NCBI GenBank assembly: GCA_039033995.1 | Contig: JBCCBP010000002.1 | Location: forward strand, 62,001 to 126,000 | DNA from: CALBPI01 sp039033995 | GTDB lineage: Bacteria > Pseudomonadota > Gammaproteobacteria > Steroidobacterales > Woeseiaceae | DNA length: 64,000 nucleotides | Direction of reading: 5' to 3' | Translations under genes and position numbers: made by a program | The notes under the pieces: model-generated | Database searches by the model: none | The model's input: only the letters and a program-made list of their open reading frames with translations | What the model was told of the DNA's origin: nothing | In this document: positions 8,700 to 17,356 of the stretch, one piece after another | Layout: each line of letters starts with the position of its first letter | How positions within the stretch are numbered: the first letter of the stretch is position 1

Positions 8700-9233
8700 A
8701 TGAAATACTGCTCAAACTGCGGGCACACGGTAGTGCGCGAGATTCCTGAAGGCGATACCCACGAGCGTTACGTCTGTCCCAACTGTCACACGATTCACTA
8801 TCAGAACCCCAAGATCGTCGTCGGCTGCGTACCGCAGCGGGATGGCAAGATTCTTCTGTGCAAACGTGCGATAGAGCCCCGCGTCGGCTATTGGACGGTC
8901 CCGGCAGGCTTCATGGAGCTGCGCGAAACCATGGCAGAGGGCGCAGCTCGCGAGACTATGGAGGAAGCCTGCGCCAAGGTCGAGATCGGCCATCTGTTTG
9001 CATCAGTCGACGTGCCGCACGCTGGTCAGGTGCATGTGTTTTTTACTGCTGAGCTCGTCTCGGATTTTTCGCCTGGCCCCGAAAGCCTCGACGTCGCGCT
9101 CTACCGGCCCGAGGACATCCCCTGGGACGAGATCGCCTTCCCTAGTGGCGTCTTCGCACTCCGCCAATACATCGCAGACAATGGCGAGAACAACGGCCTG
9201 CATTTGCACACCGCCGAGCGGCGACGCTACTGA
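8700..9233 (+). CDS. NUDIX hydrolase with N-terminal zinc ribbon
   Basis: 177 residues from the ATG at 8700; a longer frame from 8595 would overlap the tRNA and is rejected. The N-terminus is a four-cysteine ribbon (CSNCG at 4-8, CPNCH at about 26-30). The Nudix box begins GFMELRETMAEG and ends RETMEEACA; the usual EExG glycine is Cys, a substitution common in this zinc-ribbon subfamily. The family hydrolyses nucleoside diphosphates linked to a further group, such as ADP-ribose or NADH; the true substrate is unknown. It stands between tRNA-Leu and a ferredoxin gene (63-base gap). It is too short and lacks the extra domains for NudC. Confidence 0.88.
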   Translation: MKYCSNCGHTVVREIPEGDTHERYVCPNCHTIHYQNPKIVVGCVPQRDGKILLCKRAIEPRVGYWTVPAGFMELRETMAEGAARETMEEACAKVEIGHLFASVDVPHAGQVHVFFTAELVSDFSPGPESLDVALYRPEDIPWDEIAFPSGVFALRQYIADNGENNGLHLHTAERRRY

Positions 9234-9296
9234 TGCAGCGCGTCAGTTTTCGCGTTAATATTGCGCGTCAAGTTTGACTGACAGGTAGATCCCGCG

Positions 9297-9620
9297 ATGA
9301 CGTTTGTTGTGACTCAATCATGCATCAAGTGCAAGTACACCGATTGTGTCGAAGTCTGTCCCGTGGACTGTTTCCACGAGGGTCCGAATTTTTTAGCGAT
9401 CGATCCGGACGAGTGCATTGATTGCACGCTCTGCGAGCCCGAGTGCCCGGTGGAAGCCATATACTCTGAGGACGAACTGCCCCCGGATCAGGAGCATTTT
9501 CTTGAGTTGAACGCAGAGCTGGCTGCCAACTGGCCCGTCATTACCGAAGCGAAAGATCCACCACCTGATGCTGACGATTGGAAAGACAAGGAAGACAAGG
9601 ACGAGTTGCTGGAGCGCTAG
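9297..9620 (+). CDS. fdxA: Seven-iron ferredoxin, [3Fe-4S][4Fe-4S] (FdxA type)
   Basis: 107 residues, as in Azotobacter ferredoxin I (106-107). Cysteines at 9, 12, 17, 21, 25, 40, 43, 46 and 50 match that protein with an offset of one: Cys9, 17 and 50 for the [3Fe-4S] cluster; Cys21, 40, 43 and 46 for [4Fe-4S]; Cys25 free. The C-terminal half is acidic (about residues 55-107), usual for the family. A soluble low-potential electron carrier; its partner is not shown by the context. A strong hairpin terminator follows the stop. Confidence 0.95.
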   Translation: MTFVVTQSCIKCKYTDCVEVCPVDCFHEGPNFLAIDPDECIDCTLCEPECPVEAIYSEDELPPDQEHFLELNAELAANWPVITEAKDPPPDADDWKDKEDKDELLER

Positions 9621-9642
9621 TCAGCGCCTCGCCGCCGAATAC

Positions 9643-9676
9643 AAAAAAAGCCGACGCGATGACGTCGGCTTTTTTA
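9643..9676. terminator. Bidirectional intrinsic terminator between fdxA and dsbC
   Basis: Stem AGCCGACG (9649-9656), loop cgatga, CGTCGGCT (9663-9670), flanked by seven A on the left and a T-run on the right. It can end the plus-strand fdxA transcript and the convergent minus-strand dsbC transcript. Confidence 0.93.
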
Positions 9677-9696
9677 TGCCAGCATGACTGCTCTGA

Positions 9697-10443
9697 CTAA
9701 GGCTGGATAGCGGTAGCCGCCGCCAGTCTAGACGCCAGGTCCGGTGCTGGCACATAGCCGGAAATAAGATCGCCGTTTGGCATGACAATAGCCGGCGTAC
9801 CACCGAGACCCACCGACAGACCGATCTCAAACTGCTCGGCTATAGCACTCGCATCGCAATCTGCCGCAGGCAATGACTTGTCGTTCTTGGCATCGGTCAT
9901 CGCTTTGCGACGGTTGTCGGCACACCAGACTTCTTCAGCCTTTTCCCAGGAGCGCGTGTTGGGTCCGCTGCGCGGATAAAACAGGTAGCGCACCGCAATG
10001 CCCGCTTCGTTGTAGGCGGTCATTTCGCGATGTAACTTTCGGCAAAACGTGCAGTCGATGTCTGTGAATACCGTTACGGTATGTTTGGCGTTTTCCGGAC
10101 CGAAGACGATCGCACCGGCGTTGTCGGCGCCTTCCAGCAGCTCGAGGCGACCCTTGGACATGCTTTCCTGTGTCAGGTTGCGGTTTTGTTCCAGATCGAT
10201 CAGCTCACCTTGAATCAGATAGCGTCCGTCCTGTGTCAGATAGGCCACCAACGCGCCCTGCTGAATCTCGAGAATGCCGTCTATCGGACCCGGCCGAATA
10301 GACTCTGGTTTGATCCTCGGGAACTTCTCAGCGATCGTTGCGCGCACCGCATCCAGCGAATCATTGGTGTCATCGGCAAAAGTCGGCATCGCAAAGGTTA
10401 TGAAGGTAAAAGCGAGTGCCCATGCACGCGTCAAGTTAGTCAC
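9697..10443 (-). CDS. dsbC: Thiol:disulfide interchange protein DsbC
   Basis: Periplasmic disulfide isomerase. 248 residues from the GTG at 10443, which lies 8 bases after AGGAGA and gives a clean signal peptide (1-23, ending PTFA). An upstream ATG at 10509 would put 22 charged residues before it. After the N-terminal dimerisation region come the thioredoxin-fold active site CTFC (131-134; CGYC in E. coli), a second Cys pair (in VWCADN and AADCDA) like the structural disulfide of E. coli DsbC, and the cis-Pro loop GGTPAIV. xerD lies 208 bases upstream on the same strand; xerD-dsbC linkage is conserved in gammaproteobacteria, but recJ does not follow here. Confidence 0.93.
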   Translation of the reverse strand: MTNLTRAWALAFTFITFAMPTFADDTNDSLDAVRATIAEKFPRIKPESIRPGPIDGILEIQQGALVAYLTQDGRYLIQGELIDLEQNRNLTQESMSKGRLELLEGADNAGAIVFGPENAKHTVTVFTDIDCTFCRKLHREMTAYNEAGIAVRYLFYPRSGPNTRSWEKAEEVWCADNRRKAMTDAKNDKSLPAADCDASAIAEQFEIGLSVGLGGTPAIVMPNGDLISGYVPAPDLASRLAAATAIQP

Positions 10444-10651
10444 TCGAACATCTCCTGTCTGGCGGCGAGCGCGGATAATCCCACGGAGCTCCACTTGCGC
10501 GCAACTCACATTCTCTAAGACCCGGTCACATTGGGAAAAGTTTCAACAGCCATCAGCGGCGTTGCGAGCGCTCACATCCCGACAATGGCAAAGAAGCGAG
10601 TTGCGAACGTGGATTGCGCGTCCGCGAGCTCGCGCCGCACGAGTGCGCGGC
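10444..10651. other. 208-base gap between xerD and dsbC
   Basis: No credible gene. It includes a perfect 12-bp palindrome CGCGAGCTCGCG (10623-10634) next to further GC-rich self-complementary sequence just past the xerD stop, which may act as an mRNA 3' structure. No T-run follows. The dsbC ribosome binding site lies at the left end; I see no convincing promoter. Confidence 0.4.
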
Positions 10652-11590
10652 TTAGCCGCGTGGGTGATGCCGCTCGTGCAGGTCTTTCATGCGCTCGCGC
10701 GCGACATGGGTATAGATTTGTGTGGTCGACAAATCACTATGTCCGAGCAACATCTGCACCACACGCAGGTCTGCGCCATGATTGAGCAGATGCGTTGCAA
10801 ACGCGTGCCGCAGGCTATGCGGAGACAGGCCGTCTTGGATATTTGCTTTCTGCGCATAGCGCTTGATGATGTGCCAGAACGCCTGACGGGTCATGCGATC
10901 GCCTCGACGGGTTGGGAACAGATACTCGGTCTGTCGCTCCAGCAGAATTTCGAGTCGCGGCCCTTCGATGAAATCACGCAGCCAACGCTGTGACTCTTCG
11001 CCGAGCGGAATCAATCGTTCACGATCCCCTTTCCCAACGATGCGAAGCACGCCCTGGTTAAGGTTCACTTGCGACTGCTTCAGGCTGATCAGTTCGGTGA
11101 CACGCAGGCCCGTTGCGTACAACAGCTCCAGCATCGCGCGGTCGCGATGACCCAGCGGATCCGAGACATTCGGCGCAGCCAGCAACGCATCGACTTCATC
11201 TTCGGTCAGCGTCTTCGGCAGCGATCGTCCGATACGCGGCATCGCGATGTCGACGGTCGGATCATCTTCCCGAAGATTCTCATTGGCGAGGTAGCGATAA
11301 AATCGGCGGAAGCTCGATAATTGACGCGCTGTCGAGCGCGGCTTTGCGCCCTCTTCAACACGCCACTCGATGAAGCCAAGTAGATCGGCCTTAGCGGCGT
11401 TCTCGACCGCAACACTCCGGTCGCTGAGCCAACGCGCCAACGACATGAGATCCGCTCGGTACGCACCCAACGTATTTTTCGAGAGGCCACGCTCCGCCCA
11501 GATCGCATCGAGAAACTGGTCGATGATCTGTTCCGCACCACTCAAAACGCTATTCGCGTCACTTTTGTCATTTGTTGCCATCAAAGCCAT
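10652..11590 (-). CDS. xerD: Site-specific tyrosine recombinase XerD
   Basis: Resolves chromosome dimers at dif together with XerC and FtsK. 312 residues (E. coli 298); the extra length is an N-terminal MALMATNDKSDANS stretch, and ATG at 11581 (residue 4) is an equal start candidate. The N-terminal SAM-like domain spans about 18-110 and the catalytic domain follows with all six tyrosine-recombinase residues: Arg163 (TGLRVTEL), Lys187 (VGKGDRE), His258 and Arg261 (HSLRHAF), His284 (LGHSDLSTT), Tyr293 (IYTHV). Assignment to XerD rather than XerC rests on the dsbC neighbour. Confidence 0.93.
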   Translation of the reverse strand: MALMATNDKSDANSVLSGAEQIIDQFLDAIWAERGLSKNTLGAYRADLMSLARWLSDRSVAVENAAKADLLGFIEWRVEEGAKPRSTARQLSSFRRFYRYLANENLREDDPTVDIAMPRIGRSLPKTLTEDEVDALLAAPNVSDPLGHRDRAMLELLYATGLRVTELISLKQSQVNLNQGVLRIVGKGDRERLIPLGEESQRWLRDFIEGPRLEILLERQTEYLFPTRRGDRMTRQAFWHIIKRYAQKANIQDGLSPHSLRHAFATHLLNHGADLRVVQMLLGHSDLSTTQIYTHVARERMKDLHERHHPRG

Positions 11591-11841
11591 CTGTATACTA
11601 CTGAACCTGCAGCTGACGGGCGTCCATCAAGTCGCCAGATCAGAAACAATGCTGTTCTCAGACTTCATTGCTGAGACCGTTGCCGGTAAGACACCTGTGC
11701 TTCCCGTGCATGGCGACATCTTCTGATTGACCGCCATAAATTGCCGTGAACGCGTTCACAGAACGCGTAGGCGTTAACATAAAGTGACCGTCATCACAGT
11801 CTGGATTGTGAACCAGGACACATAAACTGCAGGACCTACGC
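11591..11841. other. Divergent intergenic region xerD / plsC-like gene
   Basis: 251 bases without a credible gene. Holds a 6-bp inverted repeat TCTCAG...CTGAGA (11656-11676) and a perfect 14-bp palindrome (11746-11759, listed separately). Promoters for both flanking genes must lie here, but no good -35/-10 pair stands out. Confidence 0.4.
11746..11759. promoter_or_regulatory. Perfect 14-bp palindrome upstream of plsC-like gene
   Basis: GTGAACGCGTTCAC, identical to its reverse complement, 82 bases before the GTG start of the acyltransferase gene. Length and symmetry suit a binding site for a dimeric repressor of TetR or LacI type; the regulator is unknown and no regulator gene lies next to it. 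Confidence 0.4.
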
Positions 11842-12630
11842 GTGAAGACACTCATTCAGAAAATCATGCATGCCACTTACGGCTTGTGGTTTGTTGTTGT
11901 CTTCGCCGCTTGCGCTGTTTTGGCGCTGCTCGCCGTACTCTTGTTGCCGTCGTTACCGCTTCGTCAGCGCTTCGTACACAGATTCACACAGTGCATTTTT
12001 TGGCTCACTGGCAGTGGCCCCGTCGTGCGCGGTTTGACGAACCTACCAGATGGACCCTGCATGCTGGTCGGTAATCACGCGAGCTATCTCGATGGGCCTG
12101 TGATGACGGCCGTACTGCCACCGCGTTTTTCATTCCTGATCAAAGCCGAAATGAATGCGGTGCCATTGGCGGGTTTTCTGCTGCGTCGTATTGATTCGTT
12201 TTTTGTCGACCGCTCAAAAGCCAGCAAGAGTGCGACATCCGCGCGGCAAATCATTCGCGCGGCACGCGCTGGACGCGCGCTCGGTGTGTTTCCGGAAGGT
12301 ACGTTCGACGACACGCCGGGGCTCAAGCAGTTTCAGAAAGGCGCATTTGCAGTCGCCAAGGCCGGTAGCATGCCGATAGTGCCATTCGTTATCGCGGGCA
12401 CACGGCACATCTTGCCGGCGAGTAGCCTGTGGCCAAAGCCCGGCCGGATACACGTGACGTTGTTTGCGCCGGTCGCCGTCGAGGACGTGCTCGCCCACGA
12501 TGTCGTGACACTCCGCGATGAAGTGCGAGACATGATTTTGGCGCACCTCGGAGAACCCGATTTGCTAGCCGATGCAGCCGAGCCGATCAACGACGAAGCA
12601 CACGCGATCGAAACGAACAACGCCGCGTGA
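11842..12630 (+). CDS. Lysophospholipid acyltransferase family protein (PlsC-like)
   Basis: 262 residues from a GTG start 8 bases after AGGA. An N-terminal membrane helix (about 14-38) is followed by the acyltransferase fold: motif I NHASYLDGP with His79 and Asp84 (HX4D), a motif II-like RIDSFFVDR, motif III FPEGTF (150-155) and motif IV IVPFVI. These mark 1-acyl-glycerol-3-phosphate acyltransferases and relatives, which make phosphatidic acid or remodel lysolipids at the inner membrane. Whether this is the housekeeping PlsC or a paralogue (for example an ornithine-lipid OlsA-like enzyme) cannot be decided. Monocistronic, convergent with the TonB operon. Confidence 0.85.
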   Translation: MKTLIQKIMHATYGLWFVVVFAACAVLALLAVLLLPSLPLRQRFVHRFTQCIFWLTGSGPVVRGLTNLPDGPCMLVGNHASYLDGPVMTAVLPPRFSFLIKAEMNAVPLAGFLLRRIDSFFVDRSKASKSATSARQIIRAARAGRALGVFPEGTFDDTPGLKQFQKGAFAVAKAGSMPIVPFVIAGTRHILPASSLWPKPGRIHVTLFAPVAVEDVLAHDVVTLRDEVRDMILAHLGEPDLLADAAEPINDEAHAIETNNAA

Positions 12631-12667
12631 AGCGGAGCTGTTGGTATCTAACTCAGACTCGTCTTAA

Positions 12668-13957
12668 TCAAGTCGTATTGGCCGCCACACGGTTGGCGCT
12701 CTGCAAACGATCATTCACATAAGCGATCCACGCCGCCGCGCTCTGCTTCTCGACGGTGGTGCCCTCTTCCGCCGCAATCTTGAACGCATTCAACGCGGCA
12801 CGCCACTGGCTCAATTCGGTATGCGCAGTGCCGATCAACAGATGCGCTTCACCGCGCTTCTTATAACCTTGCTCCAAGGCTTTGTTCGCCGACGTGATCG
12901 CGTTTTCCCACTGCGTCAACTCGTTATAGACCTTGGCGCTCTCGATCGCGAATTTAGGATCACCGGTTAAGTCAGCAAGCTCACCCATAATTTTCAGCGA
13001 CTTTTCGAATTCCTGCGCACCGGTCCAAGCCGACTGCAGCAGCTCTAGATTCTTCCTGTTTCTGGTAATTCGACCCGCCGCCATTTCCGCTGACAAAATG
13101 TCACCGGCAGTGTATGGAATGGTCAGGAACATGTTCAGGCGCACCAGATTCAGTATCTTGTCTTCTTCCTCAACCAGACCTTTACGGTAAGCCACCATCA
13201 GCGTCGACAATGCCTCCTGATCCTGGCCGAGCTTCATGTGAGCGCCGTATAGCGTATCCCAATAGGTCTTTTTCTCGGGCCAGTACTGAATCATCTTCTG
13301 CAGCAACGGTACCGCCTTCGCGATCTGGTCGGTTTCGAAATAGACCGCCAGGTTCAACTGGTACCAAGGCTCCTGCGGCTTCTCGGAGAGCGATATCGCT
13401 TTTTCGACGTACGGCAAAGCGCTGCGATAGTCCTCCATCTGCGCGAAGCTCGAACCGATCAACATATAAGCATCACCGGGTGGATCCGCTTCGTACTTGA
13501 ACCACTCGCGCGCCGTATCGATCGCTTTCCGATACTGACTCTGGGCCATATATAAACCGGCCAGCGAGTACAGCATGCCTTGTTGGGCATCGGGCGTCAG
13601 CGCGTTCTCGCCAATCGACTTTTCAAAGTATTCAATCGCGTCTTTGTATTTGCTGTCGTTGGCATAGATAAAGCCGATCGTTTGGTAGATCAGCGCTTTC
13701 TCGTAGCCATTGAGTCGGCTGCTGCCCAGCATCGCCTGCGCTTTTTGCATCGCTTCGGCATTCTGGTTCTCACCCATCAGTTCATGGATCGCACCGAGTC
13801 GTTTGTAGGCCGTCTCGGACATAGTCTGCTGATTACTGGTCTCGCGCTCCAGGACTACGCGGTCATCGCGCAGCTCATCCTGCGCGACAGCCGCTGTCGG
13901 CAAAGCGACCAAACCCAGCAATACGATTAACGGCGTCATTTTCATAACAGCATTCAT
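12668..13957 (-). CDS. Periplasmic TPR protein of the TonB2-type operon
   Basis: 429 residues, signal peptide 1-25 (ending TAAVAQ), then a series of about eight to ten tetratricopeptide-like helical repeats, for example ALIYQTIGFIYANDSKYKDA and LPYVEKAISLSEKPQEPWYQ. It ends the operon DUF3450-ttpC-exbB-exbD-exbD-tonB, 17 bases after tonB. Similar TPR proteins close TonB2 operons in Vibrio and Shewanella, where a periplasmic scaffold or coupling role has been proposed. ATG at 13945 (Met5) is a possible alternative start. No catalytic motif. Confidence 0.85.
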   Translation of the reverse strand: MNAVMKMTPLIVLLGLVALPTAAVAQDELRDDRVVLERETSNQQTMSETAYKRLGAIHELMGENQNAEAMQKAQAMLGSSRLNGYEKALIYQTIGFIYANDSKYKDAIEYFEKSIGENALTPDAQQGMLYSLAGLYMAQSQYRKAIDTAREWFKYEADPPGDAYMLIGSSFAQMEDYRSALPYVEKAISLSEKPQEPWYQLNLAVYFETDQIAKAVPLLQKMIQYWPEKKTYWDTLYGAHMKLGQDQEALSTLMVAYRKGLVEEEDKILNLVRLNMFLTIPYTAGDILSAEMAAGRITRNRKNLELLQSAWTGAQEFEKSLKIMGELADLTGDPKFAIESAKVYNELTQWENAITSANKALEQGYKKRGEAHLLIGTAHTELSQWRAALNAFKIAAEEGTTVEKQSAAAWIAYVNDRLQSANRVAANTT

Positions 13958-13974
13958 CCCGTTCAGGCTCGCGC

Positions 13975-14592
13975 CTAGTTCATCTTAAAGTCGAGGGTGT
14001 AAGACGCGTTCCTCGCGATAGCCTGCCCGTCGACAACCCGCGGCTTGAATTTCCACTTGTACAAGGCCTGCCGCGCCGCACGATCAAAAATACGTCGTGG
14101 CTGCGATTCCAGCACTTCGACATCGGATACCGAGCCGTCCGCCTCGATCGTAAAGCCGAGCTTGACCCATCCCTCAGTGCCGTCCAGCAATGCCTCGCGT
14201 GGGTACTGCGGCTGGATCATCACAATGGGGATCACGTCGCCCTCTTTAGGCGGGCCACTCGCGCCCATGCCGCCGAGGTACGGACCCTGGCCACCGATCG
14301 CGACCGCCACATTGGGCGTTTGGATCTCTGGCAAATCGGGTGGTGGGCGATCGTCGTTAGCGACCGTCAGCTTCGGCGGCGGCGGTGGCTCTTTCGGCTC
14401 TTCCGGCTCCGGCGGCTTGCGACGGTCCTTCAGATTCGTGATTTCGTCCTGCTTCACGCGGACAAAATCGAGGTTCACACGATCTTTGTCTTTGTCATTG
14501 ATGTCGAGATCACCCGCGATAAGCGCGTGCATCAACAGGAACAGGCCGAGTGCGACCAGCGCACCTATGCCTACTGAGCCAAAATATCGCAT
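13975..14592 (-). CDS. tonB: Energy transducer TonB (TonB2-like)
   Basis: 205 residues. Short cytoplasmic N-terminus with a membrane helix (about 7-27), a proline/acidic spacer (PPEPEEPKEPPPPPK, about 59-73) much shorter than that of E. coli TonB, and a TonB C-terminal domain (about 115-205) with the YPREAL and GWVKLGF motifs. The His residue of the TonB SxxxH signature is present in the helix (LMHALIAG). It receives proton-motive-force energy from the ExbB/ExbD proteins encoded just upstream and passes it to outer-membrane receptors. Strong ribosome binding site GAGGAGGG. Confidence 0.93.
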   Translation of the reverse strand: MRYFGSVGIGALVALGLFLLMHALIAGDLDINDKDKDRVNLDFVRVKQDEITNLKDRRKPPEPEEPKEPPPPPKLTVANDDRPPPDLPEIQTPNVAVAIGGQGPYLGGMGASGPPKEGDVIPIVMIQPQYPREALLDGTEGWVKLGFTIEADGSVSDVEVLESQPRRIFDRAARQALYKWKFKPRVVDGQAIARNASYTLDFKMN

Positions 14593-14602
14593 CGTGCCCT
14601 CC

Positions 14603-15010
14603 TCAAGAGCCTTCCGGTTCGGCGGCTACCGCAATATCGATAACGCCACCCAACCTGATCTGGTCCATGATGTCAATGACGACACCGGTCGGCGCACCCT
14701 CGTCCGCAATAATCACCGCCGAGCTTTCCGGATTTTCGGCGGTCGCCTCTTCAACCCGCTGTCGCACGGCCGTCAGCTCGATCTGGTTTTTGTTGAACCA
14801 GATATCGCCTTGCTCCGTGACACCAATGAGGATGTTGCTGCGTGCCCGTACCGACGCCGTTTCCGCTTCGGGACGCGTTGGATCGATACCGGTTTCCTTG
14901 ACGAAAGACGTCGTTACGATAAAGAAAATCAACATAATGAAGACGATGTCGAGCATCGGCGTGATGTTGATTTCGGTTTCTTCTTCCGCTTCTGAGTGTC
15001 GTTTTGCCAC
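14603..15010 (-). CDS. exbD: ExbD-family biopolymer transporter (second copy)
   Basis: 135 residues from a GTG start preceded by CAGGAAATT. N-terminal cytoplasmic tail, one membrane helix (about 22-42) starting with the conserved Asp21 of NITPMLDIVF that carries protons in ExbD/TolR, and a periplasmic domain (about 50-135). The first ExbD (15023) lies 12 bases upstream and shares the membrane segment almost exactly, but the periplasmic parts have diverged. The two may form a mixed dimer in one ExbB pentamer, an inference. Confidence 0.93.
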   Translation of the reverse strand: MAKRHSEAEEETEINITPMLDIVFIMLIFFIVTTSFVKETGIDPTRPEAETASVRARSNILIGVTEQGDIWFNKNQIELTAVRQRVEEATAENPESSAVIIADEGAPTGVVIDIMDQIRLGGVIDIAVAAEPEGS

Positions 15011-15022
15011 GTAAATTTCCTG

Positions 15023-15427
15023 TCAGTCTGCCAGCGCTGCCAGCGACACGGCCTGCGCGCCGGCTACGCGCGCCTGATCGACAACCCGCACCAGAATGCC
15101 GGCATCAGCGTCACGATGTGCCGCCACCACCACGGAGGCGTCCGGCTTCAATGCCAGACGGCTTTCGATGTTGGCCCGTACCGCTCGAATGTCGGTTGCT
15201 CGATCGCCAATAAAAATGCTGCCAGTTGCATCAATCTTGATCGCAACCACCTCGGAGATTTCGACATCCTTTGGCGGTTCATTCGACGGCCGCGTCAGAT
15301 CGACACCACTTTCTTTTACGAAGGAGGTCGTTACGATGAAGAAAATCAACAAGATAAAGACGACATCTAACATTGGTGTAATGTTGATCTCGGATTCCTC
15401 TTCCGCCTTTCTCTTTCTGGTACTCAT
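15023..15427 (-). CDS. exbD: ExbD-family biopolymer transporter (first copy)
   Basis: 134 residues. Same architecture as its neighbour: EINITPMLDVVF with proton-path Asp21, one helix, periplasmic domain. This copy keeps KESGVDLTRP directly after the helix, while the second has KETGIDPTRP. 21 bases after exbB. Two consecutive exbD genes point to a tandem duplication that has since specialised; most Vibrio TonB2 operons have one. Confidence 0.93.
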   Translation of the reverse strand: MSTRKRKAEEESEINITPMLDVVFILLIFFIVTTSFVKESGVDLTRPSNEPPKDVEISEVVAIKIDATGSIFIGDRATDIRAVRANIESRLALKPDASVVVAAHRDADAGILVRVVDQARVAGAQAVSLAALAD

Positions 15428-15448
15428 GTTTTGTACTCACAGCCACGC

Positions 15449-15973
15449 TCAGTGATGAACGAGGCTGTCCTCCAGGGTTCCGACCTCGCGGGTCGCTTTT
15501 CGTTCCAGCAGTACCGAGACATACAGCCCCGACAACGCGGCAACGAGCCCCGCCATCGTTGGAATGGTGGCCTGCGACACTCCGCCCGCCATCAGACGCG
15601 CATTGCCTGTGCCATGAAATGCCATGACCTCAAACACCTTAATCATGCCGTATACGGTGCCAAACAGGCCGAGCAGCGGCAGCAGCGCCATGATGGTCTT
15701 GATGATCGGCAAGTACTGACGCGCTTGCACCGAGACCTCCGAAATCAGCATGTCGCGGATCCGATGTGCGCCCCACGATGTCTGGTCACGACGTCCTTCC
15801 CATTCGTCGACCACGCTTTGGCGCAGGCTCGGCATGACCGAACGAAAAAACCACAGCCGCTCGATGATGAACGTCCACATAATCGTCGTTGCCAGCAAGA
15901 TCAAATAGAGCACCGGCCCGCCCGTTTCAAAGAACGAGCGCAGCGCGACGGTGACAGACTCAATGTAGTACAT
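15449..15973 (-). CDS. exbB: ExbB / MotA-TolQ-ExbB proton channel protein
   Basis: 174 residues with three membrane helices (about 16-36, 85-105, 125-148) and the family motifs LLPLLGLFGTVYGMI and ARLMAGGVSQA. It is the short form typical of TonB2 systems (ExbB2), without the N-terminal periplasmic extension of E. coli ExbB. It should form the proton-conducting pentamer around ExbD. It lies 6 bases after the larger MotA/TolQ/ExbB-family protein TtpC. Confidence 0.93.
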   Translation of the reverse strand: MYYIESVTVALRSFFETGGPVLYLILLATTIMWTFIIERLWFFRSVMPSLRQSVVDEWEGRRDQTSWGAHRIRDMLISEVSVQARQYLPIIKTIMALLPLLGLFGTVYGMIKVFEVMAFHGTGNARLMAGGVSQATIPTMAGLVAALSGLYVSVLLERKATREVGTLEDSLVHH

Positions 15974-15979
15974 CGAGTA

Positions 15980-17356
15980 TCAGCCCTTCTCTGAGTGGCG
16001 CGCGATGATCCCCGCGCTCTGCTCTTCGAGTACCTCAACCAATGCGCGACTGCGGCCCGAAACGATCGTATGCAGGAACACGAGCGGAATCGCGACGATC
16101 AAGCCCAGCATGGTGGTCACCAGTGCTTCCGAGATACCACCCGCCATCAGCTTGGGATCACCCGTACCGAACAGCGTAATGGCCTGAAACGTGTTGATCA
16201 TACCGACGACCGTACCGAGCAGGCCCAGCAGCGGAGCTACGGCCGCAAACACTTTGATAATAGACTGACCCTTCTCTAGCGGAGGCACTTCTCGAAGAAT
16301 CGCCTCGTCGAGCTTCAACTCCAGCGTTTCGGTATCGACGTCCTGGTTTTCGCTGTAGACACCGATGATGCGACCCAGCGGATTGTCGCTGGATGCAGCG
16401 CCCGACTTGAGCTGTTTCTTCACTTTCGCGCCCATGCCAGACAGCACAACCATGCGCCACACGGCAATCAGGATGCCGATGATGCCGATCGCGATAATAA
16501 CCAGGCCGACCGGACCACCCTGCTCGAGCCGATCGCCGATCGTCGCTTTCTTGGTTTCAAGGCGCAGCAGCTCACCGCGGCTCGGATCAACAGCAAACGC
16601 GGCGATTTCGCCCGGTGCGGCGTTGAAGAATGCGCTCGCCGTACTGGTAAACCGGCCCGCTGGCTGAGGATCCAGCAACGTCAGCGTGTTCGTGCTGGTG
16701 TCGTAAGACAGGAAGCCGTCCGCGGTTGACGCGCTGAACAAGCCAACCCGAACCACCTCAGCGTTCTGTGACTCACCGCCCGCCGCGCGAATTTGCGTAT
16801 TAAAGCGCACCACTTCGGCAGAACCGGCCATCTCCTCGATCAGCAATGCCTGCAATTCACGCAGCTCTTCGATCGACGGCAGCTTCTTAGCTTTGCCCAA
16901 TTCGGTGGCGATGTCGCCACGGCGCGGGTTTTGTACGGTCAGCAGCGAGCTATCGACCATGCCTTTCGCCTCGCCGGCGGACTGGCGAACGACACCAAAC
17001 AACTCACCGATGTCCCCAAGGCGGATGCGCAGGGTTTCGTTCAGCTCGGTCAGTGCCACTTCGTTGTCATCAAACGCCTGCTTCAACTCTTCACTGCGAC
17101 GTTGCGCCGCTGCGAGCGATGCGCGTGCGTCGTTCAACAGCGCTTGCTGTTGGTTGCGTTTGGCCAGGAACTCCTGTTCGCGCTGACGGTTTTCAGCGCT
17201 GATTTCACGTCCTTCCTTGCGGACTTCCTGCAGCAACTCCTGCATGGTTTGCTGCGCGTTCGCCGCTGGGAGCGAGATGGCAACGGCGGCGATCACGCCC
17301 GCGACGACCTGGGTCAGTTTCATGACATTCAGCCTTACGTTGTTCTTGTTGTTCAT
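15980..17356 (-). CDS. TtpC-like MotA/TolQ/ExbB family protein with periplasmic coiled coil
   Basis: 458 residues. A signal-like helix (ending AANAQQ at about 36) leads into a coiled coil (about 40-115) and a folded periplasmic region. A membrane helix follows at about 285-305, then a MotA/TolQ/ExbB domain with two more helices (APLLGLLGTVVGMINTFQAI and the LMAGGISEALVTTMLGLIVA region). This matches TtpC, the extra component needed for TonB2 function in Vibrio. The start overlaps the DUF3450 stop (ATGA); Met12 (17323), after AAGG, is an alternative that gives a more compact signal peptide. Confidence 0.88.
   Translation of the reverse strand: MNNKNNVRLNVMKLTQVVAGVIAAVAISLPAANAQQTMQELLQEVRKEGREISAENRQREQEFLAKRNQQQALLNDARASLAAAQRRSEELKQAFDDNEVALTELNETLRIRLGDIGELFGVVRQSAGEAKGMVDSSLLTVQNPRRGDIATELGKAKKLPSIEELRELQALLIEEMAGSAEVVRFNTQIRAAGGESQNAEVVRVGLFSASTADGFLSYDTSTNTLTLLDPQPAGRFTSTASAFFNAAPGEIAAFAVDPSRGELLRLETKKATIGDRLEQGGPVGLVIIAIGIIGILIAVWRMVVLSGMGAKVKKQLKSGAASSDNPLGRIIGVYSENQDVDTETLELKLDEAILREVPPLEKGQSIIKVFAAVAPLLGLLGTVVGMINTFQAITLFGTGDPKLMAGGISEALVTTMLGLIVAIPLVFLHTIVSGRSRALVEVLEEQSAGIIARHSEKG

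Noticed and set aside
14045..14995. 316-codon plus-strand frame across tonB and exbD
   Set aside because: Translation is a Gly/Ser/Arg mixture from the proline-rich tonB region in antisense; the minus-strand genes have clear family motifs.
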